Source: Bryobacter sp. (GTDB lineage: Bacteria > Acidobacteriota > Terriglobia > Bryobacterales > Bryobacteraceae). From it: a stretch of DNA of 64,000 nt. The notes below the pieces were generated by a model. The model had not been told where the DNA came from. It did no database searches and saw nothing but the letters and a program-made list of their open reading frames with translations. Positions within the stretch are counted from its first letter, which is position 1. Every line of letters begins with the position of its first letter. The stretch covers positions 186,001-250,000 of the forward strand of contig JALHNH010000001.1 in assembly GCA_022843625.1 (NCBI GenBank), read 5' to 3'. Below, piece by piece: positions 53,557 to 61,933 of this stretch. A program made the translations under genes and the position numbers.

Positions 53557-54086
53557 ACGCGCGGGCTGTTGTCGCCAGGGGGCTTTGCCTCCTGGCCTCC
53601 CTCCTCGTCATACAGGCTGGCCTTGCTTGGGCTCCCCTCGCCACAGTGTACTTTTTTATCCAGCCGGACTGCCCAATTTCGAATTTCTATGCGCCGGAGA
53701 TCAAGCGGATCTGTAGCGATCAACCCGTAGTCTGCGAACTGGTCTACGTCGACCCAGCGTTGAGCGACCAAGCTGTCGACGAACACGCGGTCCGCTATGG
53801 CTTAGGCCATCTGCGCCGCACGGTGGACCGGGAGCGCGAACTGATCCGCGAACTCGCGCCGAAAGTTACGCCGGAAGTGGTGGTCGTCGACAAGAACCGG
53901 GCCGTACGGTATCGCGGTCGCATTGATGACCGTTATCCATCCATCGGAAAGAAGCGGCAGGTTGTCACGACTCACGAGCTGCACGACGCCCTCGTCGCGC
54001 TTGCCGCTGGCCGACCGGTCGCCGTCACCGAAACAAAGGCGGTGGGATGTTCCATTGGCGACCTGCTGCGGATCCAACCAGAATAG
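53553..54086 (+). CDS. Secreted thioredoxin-fold (redoxin-like) protein
   Basis: An N-terminal hydrophobic signal (GLCLLASLLVIQAGLAWA) is followed by VYFFIQPDCPISNFYAPEI, the single-cysteine motif of redoxin/TlpA-like proteins that accompany cytochrome c modules, and VTPEVVVVDKNRAVRYRGRI, the cis-proline strand. A second cysteine is near the C-terminus (VGCSIGDLL). Overlap with the monooxygenase-like gene suggests it services copper or thiol redox of that protein in the periplasm. Catalysis by one Cys is atypical of classical CxxC thioredoxins. Confidence 0.75.
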   Translation: MNARAVVARGLCLLASLLVIQAGLAWAPLATVYFFIQPDCPISNFYAPEIKRICSDQPVVCELVYVDPALSDQAVDEHAVRYGLGHLRRTVDRERELIRELAPKVTPEVVVVDKNRAVRYRGRIDDRYPSIGKKRQVVTTHELHDALVALAAGRPVAVTETKAVGCSIGDLLRIQPE

Positions 54087-54177
54087 TAAGCGGCTCGGCC
54101 GAACGGTCCGCTCTGGCCGGACGCGCGGCGACCCAAGGTGAGGCGCTACAAATGCTTCGAAACTCTAACACTCGGAT

Positions 54178-54208
54178 ATGCAAGGAGCAATCAACATGCA
54201 AGGAGCAA
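54178..54208 (+). repeat. Tandem 13-bp repeat carrying start codon and ribosome binding site
   Basis: ATGCAAGGAGCAA occurs at 54178-54190 and 54196-54208 with an 18-bp period. Each copy contains an ATG and an AAGGAG, so three in-frame starts (54178, 54196, 54214) exist, the last two each with a proper Shine-Dalgarno. Confidence 0.85.
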
Positions 54209-54213
54209 CTAAA

Positions 54214-54627
54214 ATGAGCGGCATGAAATCCAAACTTCTACTGGTTTTGGCATTTGCAGGCATCCTCTTCGCCCAGCCAGACGGGAATCAGATTCTCGGG
54301 ATCTGGAATACCGACGATGGCGATTCCAAGATCGAGATCGTCAAATGCGGCGATAACTACTGCGGTTCGATCGTGTCGATGAAAACTCCTCGGAACGACG
54401 AGCGCAATGCCAACGCTTCATTGCGGAACCGTCCCCTGGTTGGCGTGCAAGTGCTCACGGGCTTCAAATATGCCGGCTCGAACTCGTGGACCGGAGGCAC
54501 TCTGTATGCCCCAAAGCGCGGCAATGCAATGTCGGCGAAGCTCAAGCTAAGCACTCAGGACTCGCTAGAAATCACGGTTTCAGCTGGCCTCGCCAGTAGG
54601 AAGGTGACTTGGACCCGGGACAAGTAG
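54214..54627 (+). CDS. DUF2147-family secreted protein
   Basis: After a signal peptide (KSKLLLVLAFAGILFAQ) come the family motifs ILGIWNTDDGDSKIEIVKCG, YCGSIVSMKTP, LRNRPLVGVQVLTGF, WTGGTLYAPKRG and a closing KVTWTR. DUF2147 proteins are small periplasmic beta-barrel-like proteins of unknown role. Start 54214 has AAGGAG at 54200-54205; two earlier in-frame ATGs (54178, 54196) come from a tandem repeat of the start region. It is expressed alone or after the redoxin gene (127-bp gap). Confidence 0.85.
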   Translation: MSGMKSKLLLVLAFAGILFAQPDGNQILGIWNTDDGDSKIEIVKCGDNYCGSIVSMKTPRNDERNANASLRNRPLVGVQVLTGFKYAGSNSWTGGTLYAPKRGNAMSAKLKLSTQDSLEITVSAGLASRKVTWTRDK

Positions 54628-54667
54628 CGTGGCAATCTGGTCAGGGATGTAAAGCCGATCCCTCCAA

Positions 54668-55147
54668 GTGAATCAGGGCATTTCCAGCCAGCCGTTATCA
54701 AGGAGCAGTGGATCCGGGAGCCGTCGGTTGTGGATCGCCGCCGCCATGGTAGGGTCGCTGACGACCTCGGTATCGCCCGCGCTTGCACAGAAGGTGCCTA
54801 GACCAAGGGCTGGCGGCGTGGGAGACTGGCGCAGGATCGGGACGTGGACCGCCGATCTTGTCGCTGACCACGACTCGATCACCGTAAGGGGCCCGTTCGA
54901 CGATTTTCGGCGCGTCAAACTCCAGGTCACCGGGGCGGACCTACAGATTCACCATCTGGTGATCGCCTATGACACGGGCACATCAGAGGAACTGGAAGTA
55001 CGCGAGTTCATCCGGGAGGGCGGAGAAACCCGCGCTACCGATCTGAGGGGAAATGGCCGCCGGAGCGTCCGGCGGGTCGACGTGTGGTAAAAGACCAAAG
55101 GCATTCTGAAGGGTAAGGCTACCATTGCCCTTCTGGGCAGGAAGTAG
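54668..55147 (+). pseudogene. DUF2541-like periplasmic protein interrupted by an in-frame TAA
   Basis: A signal region ending SPALAQ is followed by the DUF2541-like pattern WRRIGTWTADLVADHDSITV, GPFDDFRRVKLQVTG and RATDLRGNGRRSVRRVDVW. A TAA at 55088-55090 then stops the frame, but the same frame continues KTKGILKGKATIALLGRK to TAG at 55145-55147. That is the normal C-terminal strand of the family, where a tyrosine would be expected at the stop. So one base change (TAC or TAT to TAA) has cut off the last 18 residues; the protein may be non-functional or read through. The start codon is GTG at 54668. Confidence 0.68.
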
Positions 55148-55160
55148 CGTCCCCCTTTAT

Positions 55161-56573
55161 TTATTCGGCGGCGGGCTTCGCTGGCAGACCGATCTGCACC
55201 TCAAGTCCGCCACCTTCTGCGTCAAAGGCCTTTACCCAGCCGCCGTGCGCCAGCACTGCCTGGCTTGTGATGGCGAGGCCGAGCCCTGATCCCGAGTGGG
55301 AATCGCGCGTTTCCGGAACCCGGTAGAAGACCTCGAACATCCGATTTAATTCTGGCGCCGGAACCCCAGGACCGTGATCGCGCACGCGAATCAGAACTGT
55401 TTTCCCGTCTGGCTGACTCTCCACAAAAATCGAAACCGCGGTGCCTTCGGCGGTGTAGCGCACCGCATTGCGAACAACGTTCTCAATCGCGCTTCGCAAT
55501 AACTCACTCGTGCCGATTACGGTGGCGGTGCCATTAACTTCTAGCCGCACCGAACGGTTGACGCTACCCGCTTCGAAGTCCGCATCGTCCGCAATGCTGG
55601 TCACCAAAGTAACGAGGTCGACTTCCTCGGTGAGCGAAGGGCCAGTCCCGCCGGTGATGCGCGCCAGAGTCAGCAACTGCTCAATCAGCCGGTTCAGTTG
55701 TTCGGTTTCGCGCTCGATGCGGTCCATTGCCGGCATTGCCTCTGGATTGGCCTTCCGACGCGCTATACCCAAGGCGAGGCTTAGGCGCGTCAGCGGCGAT
55801 CGTAGTTCGTGAGAGATGTCCCAGAGCAGACGCTGTTTGGCATGCACCAGGGATTCGATACGCGCCGCCATCGCGTTGAAGTCGCGGCCCAACTCAGAGA
55901 ACTCGTCGCGGCGCTCCAGTATTTTGGGGTTCTCCACCCGTGCGCTCAAATCGCCATCGGCAAGACTTCGGGCCGCCTCGCAAACACTGATAACCGGCGA
56001 AGTTAAGGCCCGCGCGATGCAGTAACAGACCACGGAAAGCACCAACAATGCCGCTATCGTGCCCCAGATCCAACCCCGCCCAAAGACCGGGATCACACTT
56101 CTCTCCCCGCGCGGGATTGCGAGCACCACTCGGTAGGGGGTTCCGCCGGGTCCTATGACAGAGGTAGCAACCAGCGTTTGTCCGAATGAGATCCGAACCT
56201 CCACCTCATTGCCATTGCCGGGATATCCCGCCAACCGCTGCGCGCCGCGAGGAAGCGGGAAGCCGCTGAGGTCCTTTCCCGACGCGTTGAAAAGGTGTAA
56301 CTGCACACCCTTCTGGCGAACGACGCGCTCTACATAGCGTCGAAGGCCGGTCTGCCCTTCTAATTCAAAAGCCGCCGCTGCGCCGGCTCCATACGGCTCC
56401 AGCGAGATGTTTTCCAGCACCGGCGTCCAACGGAGTCCTACGATCTCCGGATCGAAGACCTGCACGGTGACAACCAGGACAGACACCATCGCGAACAACG
56501 TCAGCCAGAACCAGACGAAGACCTTGAGGAACAGAGGACTACGCGTCATGCGCGTCAATTTCAATCGTGTCAC
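55161..56573 (-). CDS. Membrane sensor histidine kinase (CpxA/BaeS-like), second system
   Basis: Similar in plan to the other island kinase: helix (about 14-38), periplasmic sensor, helix (about 168-188), HAMP, HisKA with H255 in ISHELRSPLTRLSLAL, ENVVRNAVRYTAEG (N box), DHGPGVP and GSGLGLAI. Start is GTG at 56573, two bases after the regulator stop; an ATG at 56549 is an alternative. The periplasmic parts of the two kinases differ clearly, so they should sense different signals. Confidence 0.9.
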   Translation of the reverse strand: MTRLKLTRMTRSPLFLKVFVWFWLTLFAMVSVLVVTVQVFDPEIVGLRWTPVLENISLEPYGAGAAAAFELEGQTGLRRYVERVVRQKGVQLHLFNASGKDLSGFPLPRGAQRLAGYPGNGNEVEVRISFGQTLVATSVIGPGGTPYRVVLAIPRGERSVIPVFGRGWIWGTIAALLVLSVVCYCIARALTSPVISVCEAARSLADGDLSARVENPKILERRDEFSELGRDFNAMAARIESLVHAKQRLLWDISHELRSPLTRLSLALGIARRKANPEAMPAMDRIERETEQLNRLIEQLLTLARITGGTGPSLTEEVDLVTLVTSIADDADFEAGSVNRSVRLEVNGTATVIGTSELLRSAIENVVRNAVRYTAEGTAVSIFVESQPDGKTVLIRVRDHGPGVPAPELNRMFEVFYRVPETRDSHSGSGLGLAITSQAVLAHGGWVKAFDAEGGGLEVQIGLPAKPAAE

Positions 56574-56575
56574 TG

Positions 56576-57301
56576 CTAACGCTCGCGCAATCTGTGGGAA
56601 GTAAGGCTGGTAGTGGCGTAGATATACCCTGCGCCACGGATCGTTTTGATGCGGTCGGTATTCGTGGCATCGGGACCGAGCTTTCGCCGCAGCGAACTGA
56701 TGTGGTTGTCGATGCTACGGTCGAAAACGGAGAAAGGCCGGCCGAGCGCGTGGCGGACGAGGTCTTCGCGTGTCACGGTTTCCCCGGCCGACGTCAGAAG
56801 AACCCGCAGCACATCGAACTCGACGGTGGTGAGATCGACAGGCTGGCCCTTAACCTTCACCTCACGCGAGTGAGGGTCGAGACGAAGATCCCCCACCTCC
56901 AGCACCCCAGAAGGCTCGGATGCCAATTCCACCGGCACGGGTTTCGCGCGCCGTAGAATGGCCTGGATGCGGGCGACCAACTCGCGTTCATTAAACGGCT
57001 TGGGAAGATAGTCGTCGGCCCCCATCTGCAAACCGGTCACACGATCTACCGGGTCGCCGCGAGCGGTAAGCATCAATACCGGTACCTGAGACTGTGGTCG
57101 GATGCGCATCAGCACTTCGAAACCGCTCATGCGCGGCAGCATCACGTCCAGCACGACAAGCGCGTAGTCTCCCGTCAACGCTCTCGCTACTCCCCCCTCG
57201 CCGTCGTGCACCGTGTCCACCTCGAAGCCATCCGCTCGCAGGCACTCCTCGAGGAGCTCCGTCAAAGGCACGTCGTCATCGATGACAAGGATACGGTCCA
57301 T
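56576..57301 (-). CDS. OmpR-family response regulator, second system
   Basis: Receiver MDRILVIDDDVPLTELLEE with D52 in VVLDVMLPRMSG and the KP motif in YLPKPFNERELVARI, followed by a winged helix (VDLTTVEFDVLRVLL, SVFDRSIDNHISSLRRKLGP, IKTIRGAGYIYA). It closely resembles the regulator at 41473-42171, so the two systems are probably paralogues. The longer frame to 57469 adds a non-homologous tail and is not used. It is followed by its kinase. Confidence 0.92.
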   Translation of the reverse strand: MDRILVIDDDVPLTELLEECLRADGFEVDTVHDGEGGVARALTGDYALVVLDVMLPRMSGFEVLMRIRPQSQVPVLMLTARGDPVDRVTGLQMGADDYLPKPFNERELVARIQAILRRAKPVPVELASEPSGVLEVGDLRLDPHSREVKVKGQPVDLTTVEFDVLRVLLTSAGETVTREDLVRHALGRPFSVFDRSIDNHISSLRRKLGPDATNTDRIKTIRGAGYIYATTSLTSHRLRER

Positions 57302-57709
57302 TGGATTCGTCACTATGGTACCGCCAACGGACCTGGCGGCAATCTCATGATTCGTCATCGCGGTACAAGATTCCGTGGAAATTCTTGAGACTCGTCGTTC
57401 CCCTTGCGGCTGCAGATCGATCCTATCATCGCGCTCCGGTCGACACCATTGCGGAAACGCCTTGGCCATGGAGAACCACGGCCCGACGGCTCCCTTGGTG
57501 AGGCCAAGCCCGACAAATCTTCAGAGTTACTGACATCGAAAATCGCTTCTTACCCTTAGGCTGGGTTCGTTGGACTGCGACGGATCTCCCCGAAAGAACG
57601 AGAAAAGTAGTCGAATTCTCCTTGCTGGATCAGCGCGCGGAACTTATCGGCAGAAAGTGAGGCCCCGCTGGGAGCACCTCTTCCAACCCACAACAGAGAG
57701 GTATAAAGA
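57302..57709. other. 408-bp divergent intergenic region
   Basis: No credible gene. On the minus strand a CTCAAGAA element near 57384-57391 matches half of the repeat at 52030-52045. GAGAGG at 57691-57696 is the ribosome binding site of the next plus-strand gene. No clear sigma-70 or sigma-54 promoter is seen. Confidence 0.4.
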
Positions 57710-58606
57710 ATGATTTCAATAGCAAAAAAGCTTGCGACGGCCCTGTGCTTCACCTTGGCCGTTTCGATGGAAGCAGTTGCAGATGATCACCAAATCAACA
57801 GGCCCGACCGCGGTAACAACGAGCGGCCGGCCATCGTATCCGCCTATCTCGGCGGATTGGGCGAAGCGATTCCTCCCGGATCCTTAGCGTCCGTCTCGGG
57901 CTGTCCGCAGGCGCCGACGGACGACGGCATGCCCATTGATTTGAATGTACAGATCGATGCAGCCTCGTTACGTCCGGAGCATTTCCGGGTCGTCAACCGC
58001 GCCGGAGGCATATCGACGCCCAACTGCGCCACTCTCCGCCCCGCCAACGAGCCTAACGAACTTACAACCATCCTGCTCACTGGTCCATTCGTTCCCTTGG
58101 CCGTCGGGATGGCCAATCCCATGCCCAATCCCGCGGACTTCCCCGCTTATGTTTTGATCACGGGTCCCGTTAAGGATGTGAAAGGCAACCTTCTGACCGG
58201 CCTGGTTTCTCCGCCTGTTACGATCGGCCCCCAGTCCGGACCTTCCCTCGTTCGTGCGAAAGCCTTCATCAAACCCGAGCGTCCTGCTGGGACTTCGCCG
58301 CTGTCCATCCAATTGGTCTGGAATGGCGGCGTGACCGGACCCCAAAATGCCGAACTTGGCCCCAATCAACTAAATGCCATCCGCATCATCGACCGCAAGG
58401 GCAGGGCCCATACACCCATCGCCTTCGACGATCTGGGCGATGGCGACAATTTCATTGAACTTTTCATCCCCACCGGAATTGTGCCGGAGCGTATTGAAGT
58501 GCGTGCCGGTGCCTTTTTCGACCCCATGAACTTTCCCAACTTCGCTACCGCGATCCAGGTGACCTGGCCGGATCTTGGGCGATTGCTGGAACTTCTGGAG
58601 CAGTGA
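57710..58606 (+). CDS. Secreted protein of unknown function
   Basis: Signal peptide (ISIAKKLATALCFTLAVSMEAVA) and about 275 mature residues, rich in Pro, Asn and beta-forming stretches, with phrases such as AYVLITGPVKDVKGNLL and ENFIELFIP-like strands that suggest tandem beta-sandwich domains. I do not recognise a family. It lies between the second two-component system and a DUF4136 gene and may be controlled by the former. GAGAGG precedes the ATG. Confidence 0.6.
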   Translation: MISIAKKLATALCFTLAVSMEAVADDHQINRPDRGNNERPAIVSAYLGGLGEAIPPGSLASVSGCPQAPTDDGMPIDLNVQIDAASLRPEHFRVVNRAGGISTPNCATLRPANEPNELTTILLTGPFVPLAVGMANPMPNPADFPAYVLITGPVKDVKGNLLTGLVSPPVTIGPQSGPSLVRAKAFIKPERPAGTSPLSIQLVWNGGVTGPQNAELGPNQLNAIRIIDRKGRAHTPIAFDDLGDGDNFIELFIPTGIVPERIEVRAGAFFDPMNFPNFATAIQVTWPDLGRLLELLEQ

Positions 58607-58713
58607 TCGATATTCACTGCTCCACACGATGGAAGCACGGATCACCGGCGGGTCTCTAGAGAAGTAGTGGAGTCCTGTCGGTCGATCGGCTCGACAAACC
58701 CAAGGAGACAAAC

Positions 58714-59259
58714 ATGAACAATCGATACGTTTTAGTGGCATTCCTGTTTGCGGTAGCGGCCATGGCCCAAAACGTGGAATACAGCTTCGATCAAAACATA
58801 GACTTCACGCAGTATCGGACTTACCGCTGGGAGGCGCATCCCGGAACCAAAGAACTGGACGAACTGACGAAAACGAGGCTGAGTGCGGCATTGAACACGG
58901 AATTGGCCAAAAAGGGCCTCACCCAGGCGGGTACGGGGGATGCCGATCTTGTGCTGGTCTACCAGATTGCTATCCGGACCGAAAAGGAGATCACGTTTTT
59001 CGACACCGGATGGGGCTACGGTCCCGGATGGCGCCGGGGTTGGTACGGTGCCCGCAGCGGATCGACGGTCTCCACAACGAACACGATTCAAGTCGGTTCC
59101 CTCGTTCTGGACATGTTCGATGCCAAAAAGAAGCAGCTTGTTTGGCGCGCTGTTGCCTCGAAGGCAATCGACGAAGGGGTCAAACCCGAACAACGGGAGA
59201 AGAACGCGGCCAAGGCAGCACAAAAGCTGCTGAAGAACTTTCCGCCGAAGAAGAAGTAG
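58714..59259 (+). CDS. DUF4136-family periplasmic protein
   Basis: After a short signal peptide (ending AMAQ), the pattern VEYSFDQNIDFTQYRTYRWE, AALNTELAKKGL, ADLVLVYQIA, a Gly/Trp/Tyr-rich loop (FDTGWGYGPGWRRGWYG) and LVLDMFDAKKKQLVWRAVASKAI is typical of DUF4136 proteins. These are usually lipoproteins, but no lipobox cysteine is visible here. AAGGAG lies 7 bases before the ATG. Function unknown; an envelope role is likely. Confidence 0.82.
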   Translation: MNNRYVLVAFLFAVAAMAQNVEYSFDQNIDFTQYRTYRWEAHPGTKELDELTKTRLSAALNTELAKKGLTQAGTGDADLVLVYQIAIRTEKEITFFDTGWGYGPGWRRGWYGARSGSTVSTTNTIQVGSLVLDMFDAKKKQLVWRAVASKAIDEGVKPEQREKNAAKAAQKLLKNFPPKKK

Positions 59260-59277
59260 CACTCTTGGGGAAGTTCG

Positions 59278-59320
59278 GCAGCACTTCGTCACGCTCCAAA
59301 CGGCTGTGTGATTGTGCTGC
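59278..59320. other. Inverted repeat after the DUF4136 gene
   Basis: GCAGCAC (59278-59284) and GTGCTGC (59314-59320) are exact complements around a 29-base loop, starting 18 bases after the stop. There is no T tract. Confidence 0.35.
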
Positions 59321-59484
59321 GCTGACAACCCGGTGACCGCGCACTCACAATGCGCGCGAATGGGTGGGTAAAGAGGGACTTGGCTGGCGTGCAAGACCTC
59401 CCGCAGAACCGCGATGACGCCTTGAAGAGCTTTGCGGAATGTATCTTTGGAAGTCCAGCCAAGAAAACCTCGCACAGCGGATGA

Positions 59485-60021
59485 CTAATCCGCAGTGCGT
59501 TTTTCGTGCGATCGCCGAAAAAGGGCACAATCCGAAGCGCTTGCTTTCATACACCGGATTGAAAGCGGGAGTTCTCTCCGATCCGGACTTCCAGATCCGG
59601 CTACCACCCCGTCAAATCGGATTGAGTACCCTAGCGTTGACACGTCCTCGTTCGGCAAAGTCGGATTGCCGATAATTCGCTGGTACGTTAGGTACGCTGC
59701 TTCAGTCGAAACGACGACTCCCTCTAATAGCGTGAACTGATCCTCGTCCGCCTGGATTGCGCCAGATGCCAAGGCATCAGAATGGAAGATCGGTTCGACG
59801 CAGATTAAATTGGGTTACCCGAAGGCCAGCCGCTTTCGCGCCGTTTTCTTGAATCGCCGAGTGACCGCAGTTTCGATTGCGAGGGCAGTCTTGTCGGTAT
59901 CAGACAAAGCCGCAAGCCGTTGCTCCAGCCCTGCGAAAGACTCTTGATAGGCATCCGGGCTGTCCGGCGTGGCTGCTGAACTCAACCTATACGTACCCGG
60001 AGCTTCAATTCGGCTATATCC
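59485..60021 (-). pseudogene. Decayed coding sequence near the right island end
   Basis: One minus-strand frame is open from 60021 to 59485 except for a single TAA at 59815-59817. It reads coding-like on both sides (for example DAYQESFAGLEQRLAALSD before and ADEDQFTLLEGVVVSTEAAY after). A second frame (60123 to 59985, containing PAVEDDEVIEDIAELKLR) ends just inside it, as if a frameshift joined them. I cannot name the product. The whole stretch 59260-60498 holds no intact gene; this is where an integrase or other mobility gene would be expected. Confidence 0.4.
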
Positions 60022-60305
60022 TCAATCACTTCGTCATCTTCAACAGCCGGAGCCAAGTCTGACGATTCGGAGGGAGGGCTAGTACTGGCCGCCACCAACT
60101 GAATCGGGCCCGCCCGGTCCGGCTACTCGGAACTGTTCAAATGACGTCTAGACAGGTCCAAGGCGAAGTTGCGCTTCGCGGATCTCGAATCGCGCCAGGT
60201 AGCGATTCTTGGCTGGGACAACCCACGTTTGACCTCCTGTCTTCGACCTCCTGCGCGAATCAGTCGAAAATGGCCACATTGTTCAACGAAATCAACAGAT
60301 TGCGT

Positions 60306-60325
60306 TGGGTGGGCTGTTGGGTGGG
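60306..60325. repeat. Right copy of island-end 20-bp repeat
   Basis: TGGGTGGGCTGTTGGGTGGG, identical to 38546-38565 and in the same orientation, 174 bp inside the right attachment copy. A third, partial copy (TGGGTGGGTAGTTT) is at 60443-60456 and matches 38558-38571. Confidence 0.55.
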
Positions 60326-60498
60326 CTGTTTTGGGAAATTAAATCAATGCGCCGCCTGTGGCTAACCCATTGTGAAACAGGCAGTTACCGTCGGAACGAG
60401 TAGGCTTGAGGAGCTGCTTTTGACGGGGTACCAGTACTCGACTGGGTGGGTAGTTTGGCGGGGAGGAGGGCGGCGAATGCCGCTAAGTGCTTGATTCT

Positions 60499-60549
60499 AA
60501 TGGTGGGCGCGCAGGGACTCGAACCCCGGACCTCCTGCGTGTGAAGCAG
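60499..60549. repeat. Right attachment-site copy within tRNA-Val
   Basis: A 51-bp perfect match to 38417-38467. It runs from two bases beyond the encoded CCA to the anticodon arm of the intact tRNA gene. Confidence 0.92.
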
Positions 60550-60577
60550 GCGCTCTAACCAGCTGAGCTACGCGCCC
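60501..60577 (-). tRNA. tRNA-Val, anticodon CAC, CCA encoded
   Basis: Minus-strand gene with a complete cloverleaf: acceptor stem GGGCGCG/CGCGCCC, D arm GCTC...GAGC, anticodon stem CCTGC/GCAGG with loop TTCACAC (anticodon CAC, reads GUG), variable loop, and T arm with GGTTCGAGTCC. The discriminator A (60504) is followed by an encoded CCA (60503-60501). It is the integration target of the island. Confidence 0.97.
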
Positions 60578-60602
60578 TAAATGGGGAAAGGCCGAAACCT
60601 TG

Positions 60603-60608
60603 AGTATA
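60603..60608 (-). promoter_or_regulatory. Possible -10 box of the tRNA-Val gene
   Basis: On the minus strand TATACT lies about 26 bases before the mature 5' end of the tRNA. No good -35 box is visible at the usual spacing. Confidence 0.4.
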
Positions 60609-60629
60609 CCAAGGCTTCAGCCCTTTTTG

Positions 60630-61922
60630 CTATTCCGTTTTGCCAGGCAAAGGCTTGCGCTGAATCCACGACCGCCGGTCATAGCGTGCGTCTACAGCTA
60701 CATCAAAAAAGCCGTAAACCATCTCTTCCCAACTCTGCTCGCCCCAACGCACTTCAGCCTTCGGATCCGGGTTGTACGGATTGTTTGGGGAGTTATCGAA
60801 AACCCCCACCACCTCAATCTTCATCCCGCGCTTGAGATCTAGCGGCTTTGCCAGCTGATAGCTCAATTGCCAGTTAAAGTCATACTTGTTCACCTTAAGC
60901 ATCGGTTCCCGCTTCTCGCCGTCCACCAGATAATACTCAAAGGCTTTACCGCGCAGATGCATGTGCGGGAAGAAGCTCAGCAGCGTCGCGTCATTCGGTA
61001 TCGTCAAAGACCCGCTCACCCGATAATTTGGATCACCGGGTGGAATCACGAAAGCTTCATCACCTGCGATCAGTGACATGATTCGTTGTTCAGGTGCTTG
61101 TTTGGCAAACACCATCCCAATCTTGGTCATGTCCTCGCTATCCTTCTTGGTTGACGTATAGTGCATCTGCATCACCAGATCAGCTCCGGCGGGGATCAGC
61201 TTCGCCTGATTTGGCTTCCAGATATCCGGCAAATTTCCAGGCGTATAGGTATGCAAAATTTCATTCCCACCACCACCAACGTCTATCCGCCGGGCAGATC
61301 CCTTACGATCCGGCACATAAGGAACATAAGGCTGGGCTTCCCGCAGCCACTTTGATTTGGGGTCGCGAATGAAAATCACAGCATGATGCACCACCGTGCG
61401 ATCGGTCGGGCGTGCCTCCACCATATTCACCCACTTGTCTTCGGTAAAACCCGTTGGGATAACGATGTACTGATAGTCGATCTTCGAGCCCGCAGGCACA
61501 GAAACCGGCTTCTGCATTCCCACCACCACATCGGGTGTTGAAATATTCCAGCCTTCCAAAAATTCCTTCGCTGCCTTCTTCACCTTCTTGTCACCGGCAG
61601 GAGCGCCCGCATCCACCCAGGCACTGATCGTCTCGATTTCCTTTTGTGACATCGAACGATCATTTCCAAAATGCCCAATTCCCGCCTCGGCAAACCACGG
61701 CGGCATCTTGCGAGTAGATACAGAGTTCTTGATCGCCTTCGCCCATGGCCGCACCTGCTCAAAATTCATCAGTGGCATCGGACCAATTTCTCCCGCGCGA
61801 TGACAGTTTTGGCAGCGCTCCATCAGGATCGGTTCCACCTCTGCGTAATACGTCGGGCCACCCTTTGGCGCGGCGCACATTAGCCCCGAACCCAAAACAA
61901 GCGCAATAGTGAATATCTTCAA
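60630..61922 (-). CDS. Cytochrome c/copper type II monooxygenase-like secreted protein
   Basis: Signal peptide (MKIFTIALVLGSGLMCA), then CQNCHRAGE (C37, C40, H41) of a small c-type cytochrome with a following MPPWFAE axial-Met motif, then the monooxygenase-like domain with TVVHHAVIF, VMQMHYTS and FFPHMHLRGK as candidate copper ligands. The start is TTG at 61922, supported by AAGGAG 8 bases upstream. It is a paralogue of the island gene at 52243-53556 but lacks the redoxin partner; instead it ends an operon with an acyltransferase and a molybdoenzyme. Confidence 0.8.
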   Translation of the reverse strand: MKIFTIALVLGSGLMCAAPKGGPTYYAEVEPILMERCQNCHRAGEIGPMPLMNFEQVRPWAKAIKNSVSTRKMPPWFAEAGIGHFGNDRSMSQKEIETISAWVDAGAPAGDKKVKKAAKEFLEGWNISTPDVVVGMQKPVSVPAGSKIDYQYIVIPTGFTEDKWVNMVEARPTDRTVVHHAVIFIRDPKSKWLREAQPYVPYVPDRKGSARRIDVGGGGNEILHTYTPGNLPDIWKPNQAKLIPAGADLVMQMHYTSTKKDSEDMTKIGMVFAKQAPEQRIMSLIAGDEAFVIPPGDPNYRVSGSLTIPNDATLLSFFPHMHLRGKAFEYYLVDGEKREPMLKVNKYDFNWQLSYQLAKPLDLKRGMKIEVVGVFDNSPNNPYNPDPKAEVRWGEQSWEEMVYGFFDVAVDARYDRRSWIQRKPLPGKTE

Positions 61923-61933
61923 GCAAAAGCTCC

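Larger units (their letters stand above)
38417..60549. mobile_element. tRNA-Val-integrated genomic island, integrase decayed or lost
   Basis: The segment is bounded by perfect 51-bp direct repeats, with the intact tRNA at the right end. It carries 17 genes for envelope stress, efflux and redox proteins and interrupts what would otherwise be a plain junction between the phosphoesterase gene and the tRNA. A 20-bp repeat (TGGGTGGGCTGTTGGGTGGG) occurs inside both ends, as expected for integrase arm sites. No intact integrase, relaxase or replication gene is seen. The 1.2 kb next to the tRNA, where the integrase normally lies, contains only broken frames. The island therefore appears to be fixed. 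Confidence 0.82.
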
